NCBI GenBank assembly: GCA_948099385.1
Contig: CANUEZ040000168.1
Span: 869,501-933,500 of the forward strand
Origin: Fasciola hepatica
Taxonomy: Eukaryota > Platyhelminthes > Trematoda > Plagiorchiida > Fasciolidae
Length of the DNA: 64,000 bases
Reading direction: 5' to 3'
The translations under genes were made by a program, and so were the position numbers. Of this stretch, positions 18,482 through 29,867 are shown in pieces (the stretch's first letter is position 1; every line of letters starts with the position of its first letter). Below the pieces are notes generated by a model. The model saw only the letters and a list, made by a program, of their open reading frames with translations, was not told the DNA's origin and made no database searches.

Positions 18482-21400
18482 TTGCAGTATGAAATTTCTG
18501 GACTGGAATGCTCTTGTGTGAGATTGAGGATTGTTTCGAATTATAGTGTGTTGCTTGTGAGAAGGTTTCCGATGGACAGAACCGCTGTTTTCCTGAGTTT
18601 CGTTGAAAAATCAGCATATTCTGTTATCAAGAACTTGTCATTTCCACAGAAGTCTATTTCTGTGGAATACGAAGAAATCAAGAACCTGGTGCGTCGTCCT
18701 ACCCAACTGGTCAATTTCGAAATCGCTGAATGTGCCAAATTCAGCGAAAATATTCTTAGAATATTCGTGGGTTTATTCTTTAGCTTCAGATGCAAGCAGT
18801 GCATTGTAATGTTGGAGGTCAACTAGATGTGACTTCGTGGCCGTCTGATGGCTGGCACCAGTAATCAACAGTTGCAACAAAAACTGCTCCTACTACTTAG
18901 TCCTACTGTTCAGCATGTTCGTGAAGCCCGTGAGCAATGGCAATATGTAAATGGTCTTACTTAATCCGCATCTCATACTATGTTGTGTAGTCACAGTTTC
19001 CGGCAAGCCAAAAGTCATCGAAAGACTCCCCGTCAATTCAGACAGAGGAGTATATTTCAATCCCAATCCCAGAAGACTCGGAATGATACATTTAAAGTGA
19101 AGACTACACTTGGTCAATGTTATTTGTTTGGAAAGCTACATTCTTGATCCACCTCATTTCGGTCGTACTGTGTGTTTCAGATGTGGCAAAATCGACCACA
19201 TTCAGTCAGTTTGTCGGAATTCTCGAACGTACCGTTCCCACTCAGATAATTTGATCTCGTATGATTCTCCCAGTTCTTTCCTTGTTGCAGGTTCACCAAC
19301 ACAGGAAAATACTTTGCGTTCTTTACTGGTCGGTGGCAAGATTCAGCATGATTTCATTGTTGACTCTGATAGCGTTGAACCATTTATTCCTGCTACTGAG
19401 GTTCAAAAAGCCATTCCGGATGTAGAACTTGATCCTATTGAAACTGTTGGAAAGACTGTTACCGAACGTACTTTGCGAATTTTGGGCACCTGAACACTTT
19501 CCGTCACAGACTTAGATGGGAATTTCTTCAGTAGTGATTTTTTTTGTTACTCATTCAGAAACTTTCATACTGGGACTAAAGTTCCTGAAAGACATAGGTA
19601 TTTTGATTTCACTCCTATCTTCTAATTGTATGTCGTTAACTGATCTTATTTTGCGATGTTCAAAAGTCACTGGTGGTATGGAAATGGCCCCTGTGATGCT
19701 CGAAGTAGATTGTGATCTTGGTTTATAAAGAGTCGGGTTTTTTCTCTTACGGTCTGGAAGAACCCGCGAACAAGACGTTGGATTCTTTAGTTTCTACTCG
19801 TGTTCATCGAAGTGAGCTACGCCTAACGGTACACCTTTGAAATCAGAGGGCAGAATTCCGAGGACGTGTGGCGATTACCGCGTCACGCTTGACGGCACAC
19901 TTCGTCAACAAAAATGTACCACAGAAAAGCCTGAAGATATATTATCCGTATTCAGTGGATCCGGTTACTTTTCTCGCCCGGATCTTAAAGATTTCTATTT
20001 ACAAATTCCTCCCCATCTTGATTCTCGTGAGTCGACTACAATCAACACGCTCTTTGGTTTATATTCACATAAATTTCTGCCAATCGGATTGAGCATTCCC
20101 CAGCCATTTTCCAATCCATCATGAATTGGCTTACCAATGGATTGGTTGGTGTTGAATGTTACCAGGAATATGTAGCGATTCATGGTCCCGCAAAAGCATT
20201 TCACGATGAGAGATCACATTCATTGTTGCAACGATTTTGTGAATTCAGTAATGCCATCAAACCGTCGAAGTTTGTTTTTATTTCAACATTTTTTAAAGTT
20301 CTTAGCTATTTCATTGACAAAGACAGTTTAAACCGGATCCCGATCGCTCAGATTTTTACTTGCCGCGCATACTCTTACAAACGTGAGTGAACTACGTTCC
20401 TCAGCAGTATCTTAGCGGCATTATTTTTGATTTATCTTCAAGATTTCTACTGTTATGGGACCGATCTTTTATTTGCTATCCGCTGGCACTTTTAAATGGT
20501 CCTATGTACACGATCACACGTTACGTTCCATTTTGAACTGTTCGAAAACCAAAACATTTCTGCGTTCGTTTCATCTTTAAAAAACTCCACACTTAGTACG
20601 GATAACTCTGTTACTGGAATTGGTGCACTTCTGGAACAGAACGGTTACCCGTTTCGTGTTTCAAAGAGACTGAGTGCTGCTGAAAGAGATTATTCTCAAA
20701 CTCAGATGGGGACATTAATTGTTTACTAGTCAGTCACTTGTCTGCACAAATATTTGTTTGGCTCCAAATTCACAGTTGTTTCTGATCATGAAGCATCACG
20801 TTTTATCTACTATCCATCTCAATAATTTCAGAAATCCTCTGGTTCTATAACGCAGCTTTTGGTGCATTTCCCTATCAGCATACTACTGTGACTTTGAACA
20901 CCGTCATGCAAAACATATTCCGGGTCGTGGGCAATACCGTTCTAGTTAACCTGTTCGCCCGGAGCCGAGCATTAGAGTAACGTGCAGGTGGTCCACACGT
21001 AGTACGAAGGACCGAAGAACGCGTTTATGAAGGAAACTGCGTGGTAGAGTTTGTCAACCTTACAGGTTCGCCGTTTGGATCGCTTTTGTTGTTAATAAAG
21101 CGTGGATGGATATCAGTTTCCGAACGTCTATTTCCGGTGTTCCGTTCAAGGAGAGAAGAGCAGACCGTAACAATTGATGGCATTTTGCGTCTGAATGATC
21201 GAGTTGTTATTCCTCCACCGCTTCGCTTATCTGTTCTACGTGCTTTACATTCTGGTCACTTGGGAGTTGAAAGGTGAGGACTCAAGCTCGTTTTACCTGC
21301 TGGTGGCCCGGAATCGACCAAGTTATGTCCCGGCACGGAAGTCATTGTAATCAATACGTACATAAAATATATTCTGAACCATCGAAGTGGACGCCCTGGC

Positions 21401-21950
21401 CTGTATTATGTGGGATATGGGATAAAATACATAGTGACTGTTGAAGCCTATTTCCAAATAAATACTGACAAAGGCAGCCATTTGACGGCTCAAAGGTTGA
21501 CTCAGCGGCTGAACGGTTCGGGAAGCAAACGTTTATCCAATGCACCGAGACATCCAAATCTAATAGGTTATCAGAGAACTTCGTTCTTACGCTCAAGAGT
21601 GCAGCTGGTTCGAGCAGTCCGTCCACATTTCAAGAGCTCCGAATAGGAGTGGACAATTTTCTAATTCAGTACAGAAATGAAATTGATGGTACCAAACATT
21701 CAAGTCCATCGAAGCTTTCCAAGTCTCAGAAACTTCGTTCGAATTTAAGATGCCTTAAATCAGCTGAAGTACCATGCCAACGAGGCAACGATTTACGACT
21801 AGCCTCCGATATAGTTGTAGGTCAACTTGGCACAATGATGCTGAGAATCCTTGATATGGATTAGAGCTTATTGTATTGTAGGCATGTCGATCAAATTCGC
21901 TAAGATGTTCCGGAGCTTCCAGTCGATTATGAAACAAGAAATGAATCTGA
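18482..21950 (+). pseudogene. gypsy Gag-Pol remains
   Basis: Gag text is visible at 18570-18960 (AVFLSFVEKSAYSVIKNLSF; VQHVREAREQW). The zinc knuckle CFRCGKIDHIQSVC (CX2CX4HX4C) is at 19170-19220, and a protease-like block IVDSDSVEPFIP at 19360-19395 has a serine where the triad needs Thr or Ser-Gly. The reverse transcriptase includes CGDYRVTLDG and a catalytic box changed from YxDD to YQEY (20160-20171). RNase H shows ERDYSQTQ (20685 on). Integrase has the H2C2 region (HSGHLGVER, CWWPGIDQV) and a C-terminal scrap HVDQIR near 21,880. Stops and frameshifts interrupt every domain, so it cannot be active. Confidence 0.75.
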
Positions 21951-22052
21951 TTCCATTATGGATGTGATAACTGATCATACTCGTGTGCAGACGTTCACAA
22001 TGCTTGGTCAGTCAATGACATCAAGATTACAAACACTCAAGTTCATCAGAGG

Positions 22053-22225
22053 TGTAGTGAGTGTAGTAATTGTACGTGAACTGTATTTTTGTTACTCAAC
22101 TGATAACATTCGATGTCACTGACCTTGAATTGTAGAAAATAAATGATTCCATTTCGTGCATTAAATTCAGTTGTTTTCTTACTCCATTTCGATCCACGAT
22201 TGTCATTTTTATGGATTCCGTGGTA
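22053..22225 (+). repeat. 3' LTR of degenerate gypsy element
   Basis: It starts TGTAGTGAGTGTAGTAATTG and ends GATTCCGTGGTA. It matches 18272-18435 with many substitutions. Confidence 0.65.
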
Positions 22226-24693
22226 TGCAAGTGGAATGTTGGTTCTTCGGAAGACAGTTTCTTGCTGCACAAAGTCTATTCAGATTAGAGTCTACGGACG
22301 AATTAAACTCAAAGTCTTATCCTTTGAGCATAGTCTCTCTAGAACAGATTTTGTACCGGTTGGCGTCCATAACCTTAGGAGACTTGTTTTCTCAGAATAT
22401 TGCCAAAGGAACCGCAGAAGATTCCTAGTTTACCAGAGGCTTTTCGAATGGGAGTGTTTTTTCCGTAGTGAAGGTGAAATTCTTCCAGCGTCTTGCGTAG
22501 GTCATATGGAAGTCAGAACAAGCCATTTAAACACGAAGTTGGGCGGATGAAGTCTAATCATAGGGTAATCACTATAGTCAGAAAAAGAACCAGACACTCA
22601 ATACTTCTCATTTAGGTGAGCGTTTCATCACCAGTTGACCGCAGTCAGTGGAGTTTCTCAGTGCGCCATCCTTTTGTGCACTCATGCAAGCACTTCGTGA
22701 AGTTGTTTGACTGGTCATCTCGATTAGCGGCCGAAACTTGTACATCATTGTAATATTCGCAATACCGGAAGTAATAAGACGTATTGAAATTGCTGCCTCC
22801 TCCCCGGAACTATGCAAACCAAAGTAGTAAGAAAACAAAGGGTACGGAACAGCAAGTAAATTGTATTGGAGAACTGGTTTATTTAAAATGTTTTGTCAAA
22901 GAAAATTGATAGATTAGAAGCTGACTAGTCGCAGTCAGCTTTTGCTGCGCCTGTCCTCGGTGATCCTGATTGATTGAGGCCCCTCATAGTGCGCAGCCAC
23001 GAAGCTGCACCTAACCATACCACGTGTTGGTCGTTGAATCATCACAGTCATGTCACTTGGAGCGCGTGTGTCTATGCACTACAGAGGACGATGAATTGAG
23101 AGCACCAATCGAGTGTAGTCAGCCGGTGATGAAAATACTGCTTTGGCTACTAGCAAGCATTTGAGTAGTAATTTTCGAATTATAATCTTTCCAGGGTGTT
23201 TACAGACTATGTGAGCACACGATACAACCCAAGGATAACAGCTGGTCGTAGTAATAAAACCCCAGGCCGAAGTTTTCCAAAAATAAAACCCTATCCTGTC
23301 CATAATACACACTAGGGCTTAGTTTCGGAGGATTTCTTGCATTTCTGCGACGAATACCCCAAAAGACTAAAATTCTCGTCTCCGTGAAAAGGAGAACAAG
23401 TGTAAATAGAAATCCGCGTTTTTCGTATTCCAAATCTCATTTATTTGCTGTTTTTATCTTTTTTGGATACAGCAATTTCGTTGCTTTTAGGACGTCGTCA
23501 TAAATCGTCAAGTTGCGAATTTCAGACTGGAATATTTGCAAATTTATTTCCCTCAGAATCATTGACGACAGACTTTCATGTTTAGCAAGAAAATGTCCTT
23601 TAATGAACATTTTTTTCTAGTGCCATTTTCGTACTGCAACGGCAATGCAACCATCAGTAGTTTTATTCCATGTTTTGTAGGTACTTGTACATTTCCGATT
23701 TTTTCCGTGATTTTCAACGTCCCTTGGTGCGACACTCCTTTGTTGTACTGACGTTTTAATGTAAAACACACACCTTTTGGTCGTCACCACCGCGCAATAC
23801 AAAAAGGCTGTAAATAAATCACTCATTCTGGCTCGGTCTCATCTTCTGGTTTGGAGTGTCTTGGACTGATATCAGTCGGAACTAACTGAGTGAAACAAAC
23901 ATTTTAGAAGCTTCGACGGCGTCTCTTGGCACTTCGCTCAATACCTGTTCTGTTCAACGGATGGCTGTCAGACCGAACTGAACTGAAGACATTGGCGGAT
24001 ATTGGTTATTCGGCGCTCATTTCCTGATCACAATGACACTGAACAACTGTGAGTTTGAGTCACACCTTTTGTTTCATTTTAATTCTTAATGTACATACCC
24101 TTTTGGCCTTTTTATCACCGCACTTTCCTCCGCCCATCTTAGTTTGCTAGTGTCGTCTTAGCTATTGTTGACAATAATTTGGTGTACCACATAGACAAAG
24201 TAGTACGCTACAGTTTTCTTCACGCATCTTGCAACTTCCCGGAGTCTAGGTATGACAAAGCTTCCACACAAATTTCTATTCATCCTGTAATGGATATATT
24301 CATTCACTGCCGCTTACAGATACTCCCCGAATGGTTTGTCCGTCACAAGATTTAATGCGTGTAGGTATCGTTATAAGGTTCGTCTCGGGATATGAAGTTT
24401 CTTACATTCCTGTGGTACAAGCTTGACTAGATCTTACATTAGAGGTAGGGCTTATAATAAAACATCCTGAAAAATCATGGTTGGGTTTATTTTTGGAATA
24501 GGTCATTGTTCCATTCCGTCCTACTAGCTCTGTTAAGAAGACTTTTCTGCCCTCAAATCACCCCATTTCAATACTATAAAACGAAAAACTTGTATAACAT
24601 ACAAGAGTGACTGTTAACGTTCCTTGATCCTCAACCTAGTTAGTTCAAACTGGCGTCGGGCAACGTCTCTTTTGATTGATTGAGTGCCAGGTG
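22226..24693. other. 2.5 kb with no recognised gene
   Basis: The sequence is AT-rich, with short open frames only (the longest about 135 codons overlaps the LTR at 22143-22550). A scrap of the 12.7/18.2 kb repeat lies near 22,975-23,060. Nothing else is recognisable. Confidence 0.6.
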
Positions 24694-24697
24694 ATGC
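24694..24697. repeat. target site duplication ATGC (left) of CsRn1-type A
   Basis: ATGC here and ATGC at 29864-29867 flank the element exactly. Four bases is the size also found for copy B (CGTT). Confidence 0.9.
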
Positions 24698-25011
24698 TGT
24701 AGCGGCTTCGCAGACACCAAATTCAATAAAATACAATCGCGAGCTTAGAGCTTAGGCGCGCCTTGTTTAAGTCCACCGATGTGAAAATAAGAACACTTTT
24801 TTTTAAAAAAAAGAAGAACCTTCGTCACACTACGTCAAAACGGCAAGGCGCGCTTCAGCTCATCAGCTCTGGTGATTAGCTCGATCAGCCTCCCTTCTCC
24901 TGTACTTCATACAGGGCAATCAATACAAGTACAAAAACCATCAATCGCTGTCGTTCTGCGTCTTTATTCGCTGGACGGGAATTGAGTCCACAAGTCGTGC
25001 GTTCGACTAAA
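24698..25011 (+). repeat. 5' LTR of CsRn1-type A
   Basis: It starts TGTAGCGGCTTCGC and ends GCGTTCGACTAAA. AATAAA at 24725-24730 lies close to the start, as it does in the 3' copy. It should contain the element's promoter. The terminal AA instead of CA is shared by both LTRs, so it was inherited from the parent copy. Confidence 0.92.
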
Positions 25012-25012
25012 T

Positions 25013-25023
25013 TGGTGAGCCCG
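25013..25023 (+). promoter_or_regulatory. primer binding site, tRNA-Trp type
   Basis: TGGTGAGCCCG begins two bases after the LTR. Copy B has the longer TGGTGAGCCCGACGTGAT, which pairs with the 3' end of tRNA-Trp as known in the CsRn1 group. Only the first 11 bases agree here. Confidence 0.8.
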
Positions 25024-25171
25024 TTCCAAGTTATTAATAATTTTTATTTATTTATTATATCGTCCGTGCCCTTCAGCGTTCCTTTTGCTTTCGTTGTGCA
25101 CATACGTATTGAGCCTTTTTTGGTGTTAATTTCGATCAGCCATCGTATATTTATTTTGCTGTCTATTTGAT

Positions 25172-26017
25172 ATGGATGACTCTAAGTTAACTATGTCTGA
25201 CCCTGCGGTGCCTGAAACGCTCTCTAATGCGCGCCCAGTGAAAGCGTTACCTTTCATTCCGGGTAATCCCTCTCTTTGGCTGACTCATCTGGAAGCACAG
25301 TTTGCTGCCTCCAGAATCACCTCCCAGCAACAGAAGTATGTGCATCTCACTGCCGAACTTCCTTTAAATATTCTTGACGCTGTCGAGGATATCATCTCCA
25401 ACCCACCCACGGACAAGCCTTATGATATGCTTCGCCAGGCTATCTTAGATCGCACCGGGGTCTCCGACTCAAACCGTCTTCGTCAGCTGCTTAGTGGCAT
25501 TTCCCTCGGTGACCAGAAGCCTTCACAGCTTCTGCGTCGTATGCGACAGCTGGCCAAGGGCATCCAAGTTGGTGACATGATGTTGCGAGAATTGTGGATG
25601 CAGCAGCTACCCCAACAAGCGCAATGCACTCTGGCCCTTCTAGTAGATGAAGTCTCACTAGGCAGACTGGCTTTGGCGGCGGACCGCTTTATGGAAACCG
25701 CCTCCGCCCAAATTAGTCAGTGTGTTCGTTCGTCCACAACCACTACGGAGGCGACTCTCACAGATTTAGCTGCACAACTCAGTGCCCTTCGGGCGGACGT
25801 GACCGCTATTCAGTCTTCACTTTCGGCACGTCGTAGCCGCTCCCCAACTCGCACTTGCCAGCCTACTGTGGCTCGCAGTCCTCCCAGGCCATCATCTCCC
25901 GATGCATACACTTGGACATGGTGTTGGTATCACCGCCAGTATCGTGCCAGCGCCAGGAAGTGTACACCCCCGCGCACTTTTCACGACGACCAGGGAAACT
26001 CGTCGGCCAACGAGTAG
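25172..26017 (+). CDS. Gag polyprotein of CsRn1-type A
   Basis: This 281-residue open frame starts at the first ATG after the leader and ends at TAG 26015-26017. It encodes the capsid/nucleocapsid precursor that packages element RNA. The N-terminal two thirds resemble gypsy capsid (for example [16 protein letters not shown] and [20 protein letters not shown]). A Ser/Arg-rich stretch RRSRSPTRT follows. The C-terminal motif is C251-X2-H254-X9-C264-X3-R268. In the CsRn1 group this is CX2HX9CX3C, and copy B keeps the last Cys, so R268 (codon 25973-25975) is a loss of one metal ligand. The last codons overlap pol, and the GGGAAAC heptamer lies six codons before the stop. Confidence 0.9.
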   Translation: MDDSKLTMSDPAVPETLSNARPVKALPFIPGNPSLWLTHLEAQFAASRITSQQQKYVHLTAELPLNILDAVEDIISNPPTDKPYDMLRQAILDRTGVSDSNRLRQLLSGISLGDQKPSQLLRRMRQLAKGIQVGDMMLRELWMQQLPQQAQCTLALLVDEVSLGRLALAADRFMETASAQISQCVRSSTTTTEATLTDLAAQLSALRADVTAIQSSLSARRSRSPTRTCQPTVARSPPRPSSPDAYTWTWCWYHRQYRASARKCTPPRTFHDDQGNSSANE

Positions 26018-26055
26018 GTACGGCAGCGCTCTTTGGCCCCCCGACGCCCTGCCGT
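25993..26055 (+). promoter_or_regulatory. -1 ribosomal frameshift signal, gag-pol
   Basis: GGGAAAC at 25993-25999 is an X XXY YYZ slippery heptamer in the Gag frame (G GGA AAC). After a -1 slip, translation enters the Pol frame directly. Five bases later, GGCCAA (26005-26010) can pair with TTGGCC (26033-26038), and ACGGCAG (26020-26026) with CTGCCGT (26049-26055). The pairs interlock as an H-type pseudoknot with loops of 9, 6 and 10 bases. A competing 5 bp hairpin (25999-26003 with 26010-26014) is possible. Copy B keeps the heptamer with a GC stem six bases downstream. The heptamer is read directly; its function is inference from known -1 sites such as the same heptamer in simian betaretroviruses. 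Confidence 0.75.
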
Positions 26056-29000
26056 CTTCTATTTATCAAGGACCTCATCTCACACACTCAGTTTCTGATT
26101 GACACTGGCGCACATAACAGTGTCGTTCCCCCTAACCCTTCTGATCGTCAGCACCGGCAAACTTTAGAGCTTCAGGCCGCCAATGGGTCTCGTATATCCA
26201 CTTTTGGTACTAGGCGTCTCAAGTTAGATCTGGGGTTGCGTCGTTTTTTTCAGTGGACTTTTGTCATTGCGGACGTTTCCCAGCCCATCTTAGGAGTTGA
26301 TTTTCTGCATCATTTCAACCTTTCGTTACATCCCGCTTCTCGTAAGTTAACCGACCCTGTGACTCATCGTGCTGTTGTTGGATCTGTCTGCTTGGTCAAC
26401 GATGTTCGACCGTCCGTAGCTCCTATGGCGAACGATACCTTCGCCAAAATTTTAGCTGAGTTTCCGTCTCTAACCGGACCGGCAAACCACTTACCCATGG
26501 TGCGCTCGGCTGTTGCACATCACATCAGTACCGCTGGACCTCCTGTTTTTGCCCGTCCGCGTCGCCTAGCCCCAGACAAGCTGGCCGTCGCTCGTCTTGA
26601 ATTCCAGAAAATGCTGGACCTAGGCATCATCCGTCCTTCGAACAGCCCGTGGGCCTCTCCATTGCACATGGTGCCGAAGAGAACTTCGCGCGACTGGCGT
26701 CCGTGTGGTGACTATCGTCGCCTCAATCAGGTCACAACGCCAGATCGATATCCTGTGCCTCACATTCATGATATCACGTCTGCTCTGGCTGGATCCACCA
26801 TCTTCAGCAAAATCGACCTGGTCCGGGCCTATCATCAAATTCCGGTCGCCGACGAGGACGTTGCAAAAACCGCCGTTACCACTCCGTTTGGTCTATTTGA
26901 GTTTCTCCGTATGCCATTTGGCTTGCGCAACGCGTCCCAAACGTTCCAGCGGTTTATTGACGGTGTTACCCGCGGGCTGCCCTTCGTTCACTCTTACATC
27001 GATGATATTCTTGTCGCTAGCCCCAGCGTTGACGAACATCAGCTTCATCTTCGACAGCTCTTCCAGCGGTTAACAGAGCACGGCGTTACCATCAATGCCG
27101 CCAAGACTGAATTAGGGAAGCCGTCATTGCTCTTCCTCGGTCACATCATCGACGCCAACGGCATTCGTCCGGCTGAAACCAAGGTCAGTGATATTGCTGA
27201 ATTTCCACTTCCACAGTCCTTCAAACAGCTTAAACGTTTTAACGGCTTTGTCAATTATTACCGCCGGTTCGTTCCACATTGCGCCACCCTGATGCAACCG
27301 CTCACTGATCTTTTGCGAGGCAAACAACGAACCCTCATCTGGACCGATCAAGCCCAGGAGGCCTTTTCTCAGCTCAAACAGGCCTTGTCGTCTGCGGTTC
27401 TTCTCCGTCATCCGGATCCCCATGCTCCCGTCAGTATCGCTGTTGATGCTTCCGATGTCGCACTTGGCTGCGTTCTCCAGCAGGCCGTGGACGGCGCCTG
27501 GGAGCCTCTGGCTTTTCACTCACGCCGCTTGTCTTCCGCAGAATCCAAATACAGTGCGTTTGGTCGTGAGTTACTTGGCGTCTACACCGCCATACGTCAC
27601 TTTCGCCACGCGCTGGAAGGACGGGAATTCATCATTTTCACAGATCACAAGCCACTACTGTATGCTTTCCGCAACGCGTCTGATCGTCATTCTCCACGCG
27701 AAATTCGCCAGCTGGATTTCATATCACAATTTTCTACTGACATTCGTCATATCTCCGGGTCAGCTAATGTGGCTGCAGATACTCTTTCCAGGATCCACAG
27801 TCTCGGGTCGCCCGCTGCTCTCGGTATCAATCTCGAGGACCTGGCACGAAGCCAGCAGGATCCTGAGTTTCAACAATCCATTCACGATACAAGTCTCCGA
27901 GTGCGGGCTTTGCCTCTTCCGTCATCTGCTGGCACTATCCTCTGCGACACCACATTGGATCACCCAAGGCCAGTCGTACCACTTTCACATCGCCGTCCAA
28001 TTTTCGATGTGTTGCACGGTCTATCCCATCCGGGTATCAAGGCCACATGCAAACTAGTCCGTGCCCGATTTGTTTGGCCAAACATGGATCGCGACGTTCG
28101 TCAATGGGCACGTAACTGCATTGCTTGCCAGCGAGCCAAAATACAGCGACATACCACCAGTCCAGTCGGAAATTTTGAGACTCCAGACGCCCGTTTCGCT
28201 CACGTGCACGTCGACATTGTGGGACCTTTGCCACCATCCCGAGGTATGATCTATCTACTCACTTGTATTGATCGTTTCACTCGTTGGCCCGAGGCCATAC
28301 CCATTCCGGATGTATGCAGTGAAACTGTCGCCCGTGCGTTCATGGAACACTGGATTTCCCGCTTTGGTTGTCCTACCACAGTAACCACCGATCGAGGAGC
28401 TCAGTTTGAATCTGCCACTTTCGACAATCTCCTCCAACTGACTGGAACTAAGCGTATTCGCACCACAGCTTATCATCCCCAGGCTAATGGCTTGGTCAAA
28501 CGTTTTCACCGGCACCTCAAAACTTCGCTCAGTGCTCACAACAATCCTCAGTGGACGGACGTCTTACCACTGGTTTTATTGGACATTCGCAATACGTTGC
28601 GCAGCGACACTCCCTGCACACCTGCGTCCATGACATCCGGCACCACCGCTCGTCTCCCTGGTGAATTTGTCGCACCCAAGGTGAGCGCACCTTTCCCCAA
28701 CCTTGGAGACTACACTCAACGTCTCATGATCAACATGCTTCAGAAGATTGAATTGCTGTCCGTTCGGCAGACCGGCCGTCGTTTATTCCCAGTCACCTAC
28801 ATACGTGCACGCACGTTTTTCTGCGTACGCCGAGCCGCCGCCCGTTGACTCCAGCTTATTCTGGCCCGCACAAAGTCATTCGGCGTTTAGAAAAAACGTT
28901 CATCATCGATGTCAATGGTCGGCAGGAAACCGTCAGCATCGACCGCCTTAAGCCAGCGTTCGTCGACTCGGAAACCCAGCCTACGCCGTTGGCCGTCGAT

Positions 29001-29147
29001 GGTAAAATCACAGACGTTGGCCCGACCCCAACAACATCTAGCTCCAGCACGCGTGAGTCACAGGTCGACCCCCCATCACGTTTCACCAGGTCTGGTAGGC
29101 ATGTTCGTTTCCCTGCACGATTCGTTGACTTTATTGTTCTTACATAG
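25999..29147 (+). pseudogene. Pol polyprotein of CsRn1-type A (frameshifted)
   Basis: One open frame covers 25855-28848 (997 codons). Numbering from 25855, the domains are: protease [11 protein letters not shown] (active D83); reverse transcriptase with [24 protein letters not shown] and the catalytic YIDD at 381-384; RNase H starting [11 protein letters not shown] (about 527); integrase zinc-binding HHCC (about 720-760) and core D787, D846. The residue 35 after D846, which should be the catalytic Glu, is Lys882 (AAA 28498-28500). Near 28,790 the frame changes; the integrase tail continues in another frame to 29147 (YSGPHKVIRRLEKTF). So reverse transcription looks intact but the integrase is not. 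Expression would depend on the -1 shift from gag. Confidence 0.9.
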
Positions 29148-29534
29148 ATTTCCCCTTTTGATTGCATGCTGTATCTTATCTCTTCTAGGGTCAGTCGTTG
29201 TTTACCTAGGAAGGATCTGGCACATCACTAACAATGGACATGTGTCACTATATGAACATTACCATTTTTTGTTGTTGTTGTTGCCTACGTGCCTTGTACA
29301 TGGTTTGGCACGTCCCTGTCCCCACTTAAGGTTTCTAGATAGAGAGCACGGGGAGAGGATACCCCACCAGTTCACGCGTGAGTAACCTTCTCTGCGGCTA
29401 TATATGGCCCAGAGGTCCGTAGATCACCTTAGAGGTGCTGAGCACAAGCCTTTTCCAGCTGGAACAATTCAGCTGGTTTTTGGCTCAAATCACGACGCTC
29501 TCTTAGGTCGAAGTTCTCCTACTCGGTCGTCCTT

Positions 29535-29549
29535 CTGGAGGGGGACTGA
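29535..29549 (+). promoter_or_regulatory. polypurine tract of CsRn1-type A
   Basis: TGGAGGGGGACTGA lies directly before the 3' LTR, where plus-strand DNA synthesis is primed. Confidence 0.8.
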
Positions 29550-29863
29550 TGTAGCGGCTTCGCAGACACCAAATTCAATAAAATACAATCGCGAGCTTAG
29601 AGCTTAGGCGCGCCTTGTTTAAGTCCACCGATGTGAAAATAAGAACACTTTTTTTTTAAAAAAAGAAGAACCTTCGTCACACTACGTCAAAACGGCAAGG
29701 CGCGCTTCAGCTCATCAGCTCTGGTGATTAGCTCGATCAGCCTCCCTTCTCCTGTACTTCATACAGGGCAATCAATACAAGTACAAAAACCATCAATCGC
29801 TGTCGTTCTGCGTCTTTATTCGCTGGACGGGAATTGAGTCCACAAGTCGTGCGTTCGACTAAA
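29550..29863 (+). repeat. 3' LTR of CsRn1-type A
   Basis: It is identical to 24698-25011 except for one T/A change in the homopolymer block. The target duplication ATGC follows at 29864-29867. Confidence 0.92.
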
Positions 29864-29867
29864 ATGC

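Larger units (their letters stand above)
18272..22225 (+). mobile_element. degenerate Ty3/gypsy retrotransposon (CCHC type)
   Basis: This is a decayed LTR retrotransposon on the + strand. Related ~165-175 bp segments at its ends (18272-18435 and 22053-22225) act as LTRs, both starting TGTRGTGA and carrying CTGATAACATTCGAT and GATTCCGTG. A primer-binding-like TGGTGTCGCGGC lies at 18448-18459. Inside are Gag with a zinc knuckle, protease, reverse transcriptase, RNase H and integrase remains in the correct gypsy order, all broken by stops and frameshifts. No matching target duplication was found, in keeping with age. It differs from the CsRn1-type copies in having a classical CCHC knuckle; a second fragment of similar type is at 31.5 kb. 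Confidence 0.8.
24698..29863 (+). mobile_element. CsRn1-type Ty3/gypsy retrotransposon A, nearly intact
   Basis: This is a 5166 bp LTR retrotransposon. Its 314 bp LTRs differ at a single position (8T8A against 9T7A in the homopolymer block) and are flanked by ATGC duplications, so the insertion is young. It has a tRNA-Trp-type primer site, a Gag frame (25172-26017), a Pol frame overlapping in -1, and a purine tract before the 3' LTR. Family evidence is the Gag CX2HX9C motif, the primer site and the Pol text, all as known for CsRn1 of Clonorchis and its relatives. Lesions seen: the last Cys of the Gag motif is Arg, the integrase catalytic Glu is Lys, and Pol is frameshifted near 28,790. Confidence 0.93.

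Noticed and set aside
24698..25170. short ORF 24982-25170 as a Gag start
   Set aside because: It begins inside the LTR and crosses the primer binding site; Gag similarity starts at 25172 in a different frame.
27422..28057. 211-codon open frame inside Pol of copy A
   Set aside because: It is in another frame over RNase H and integrase; a shadow of the real Pol frame.
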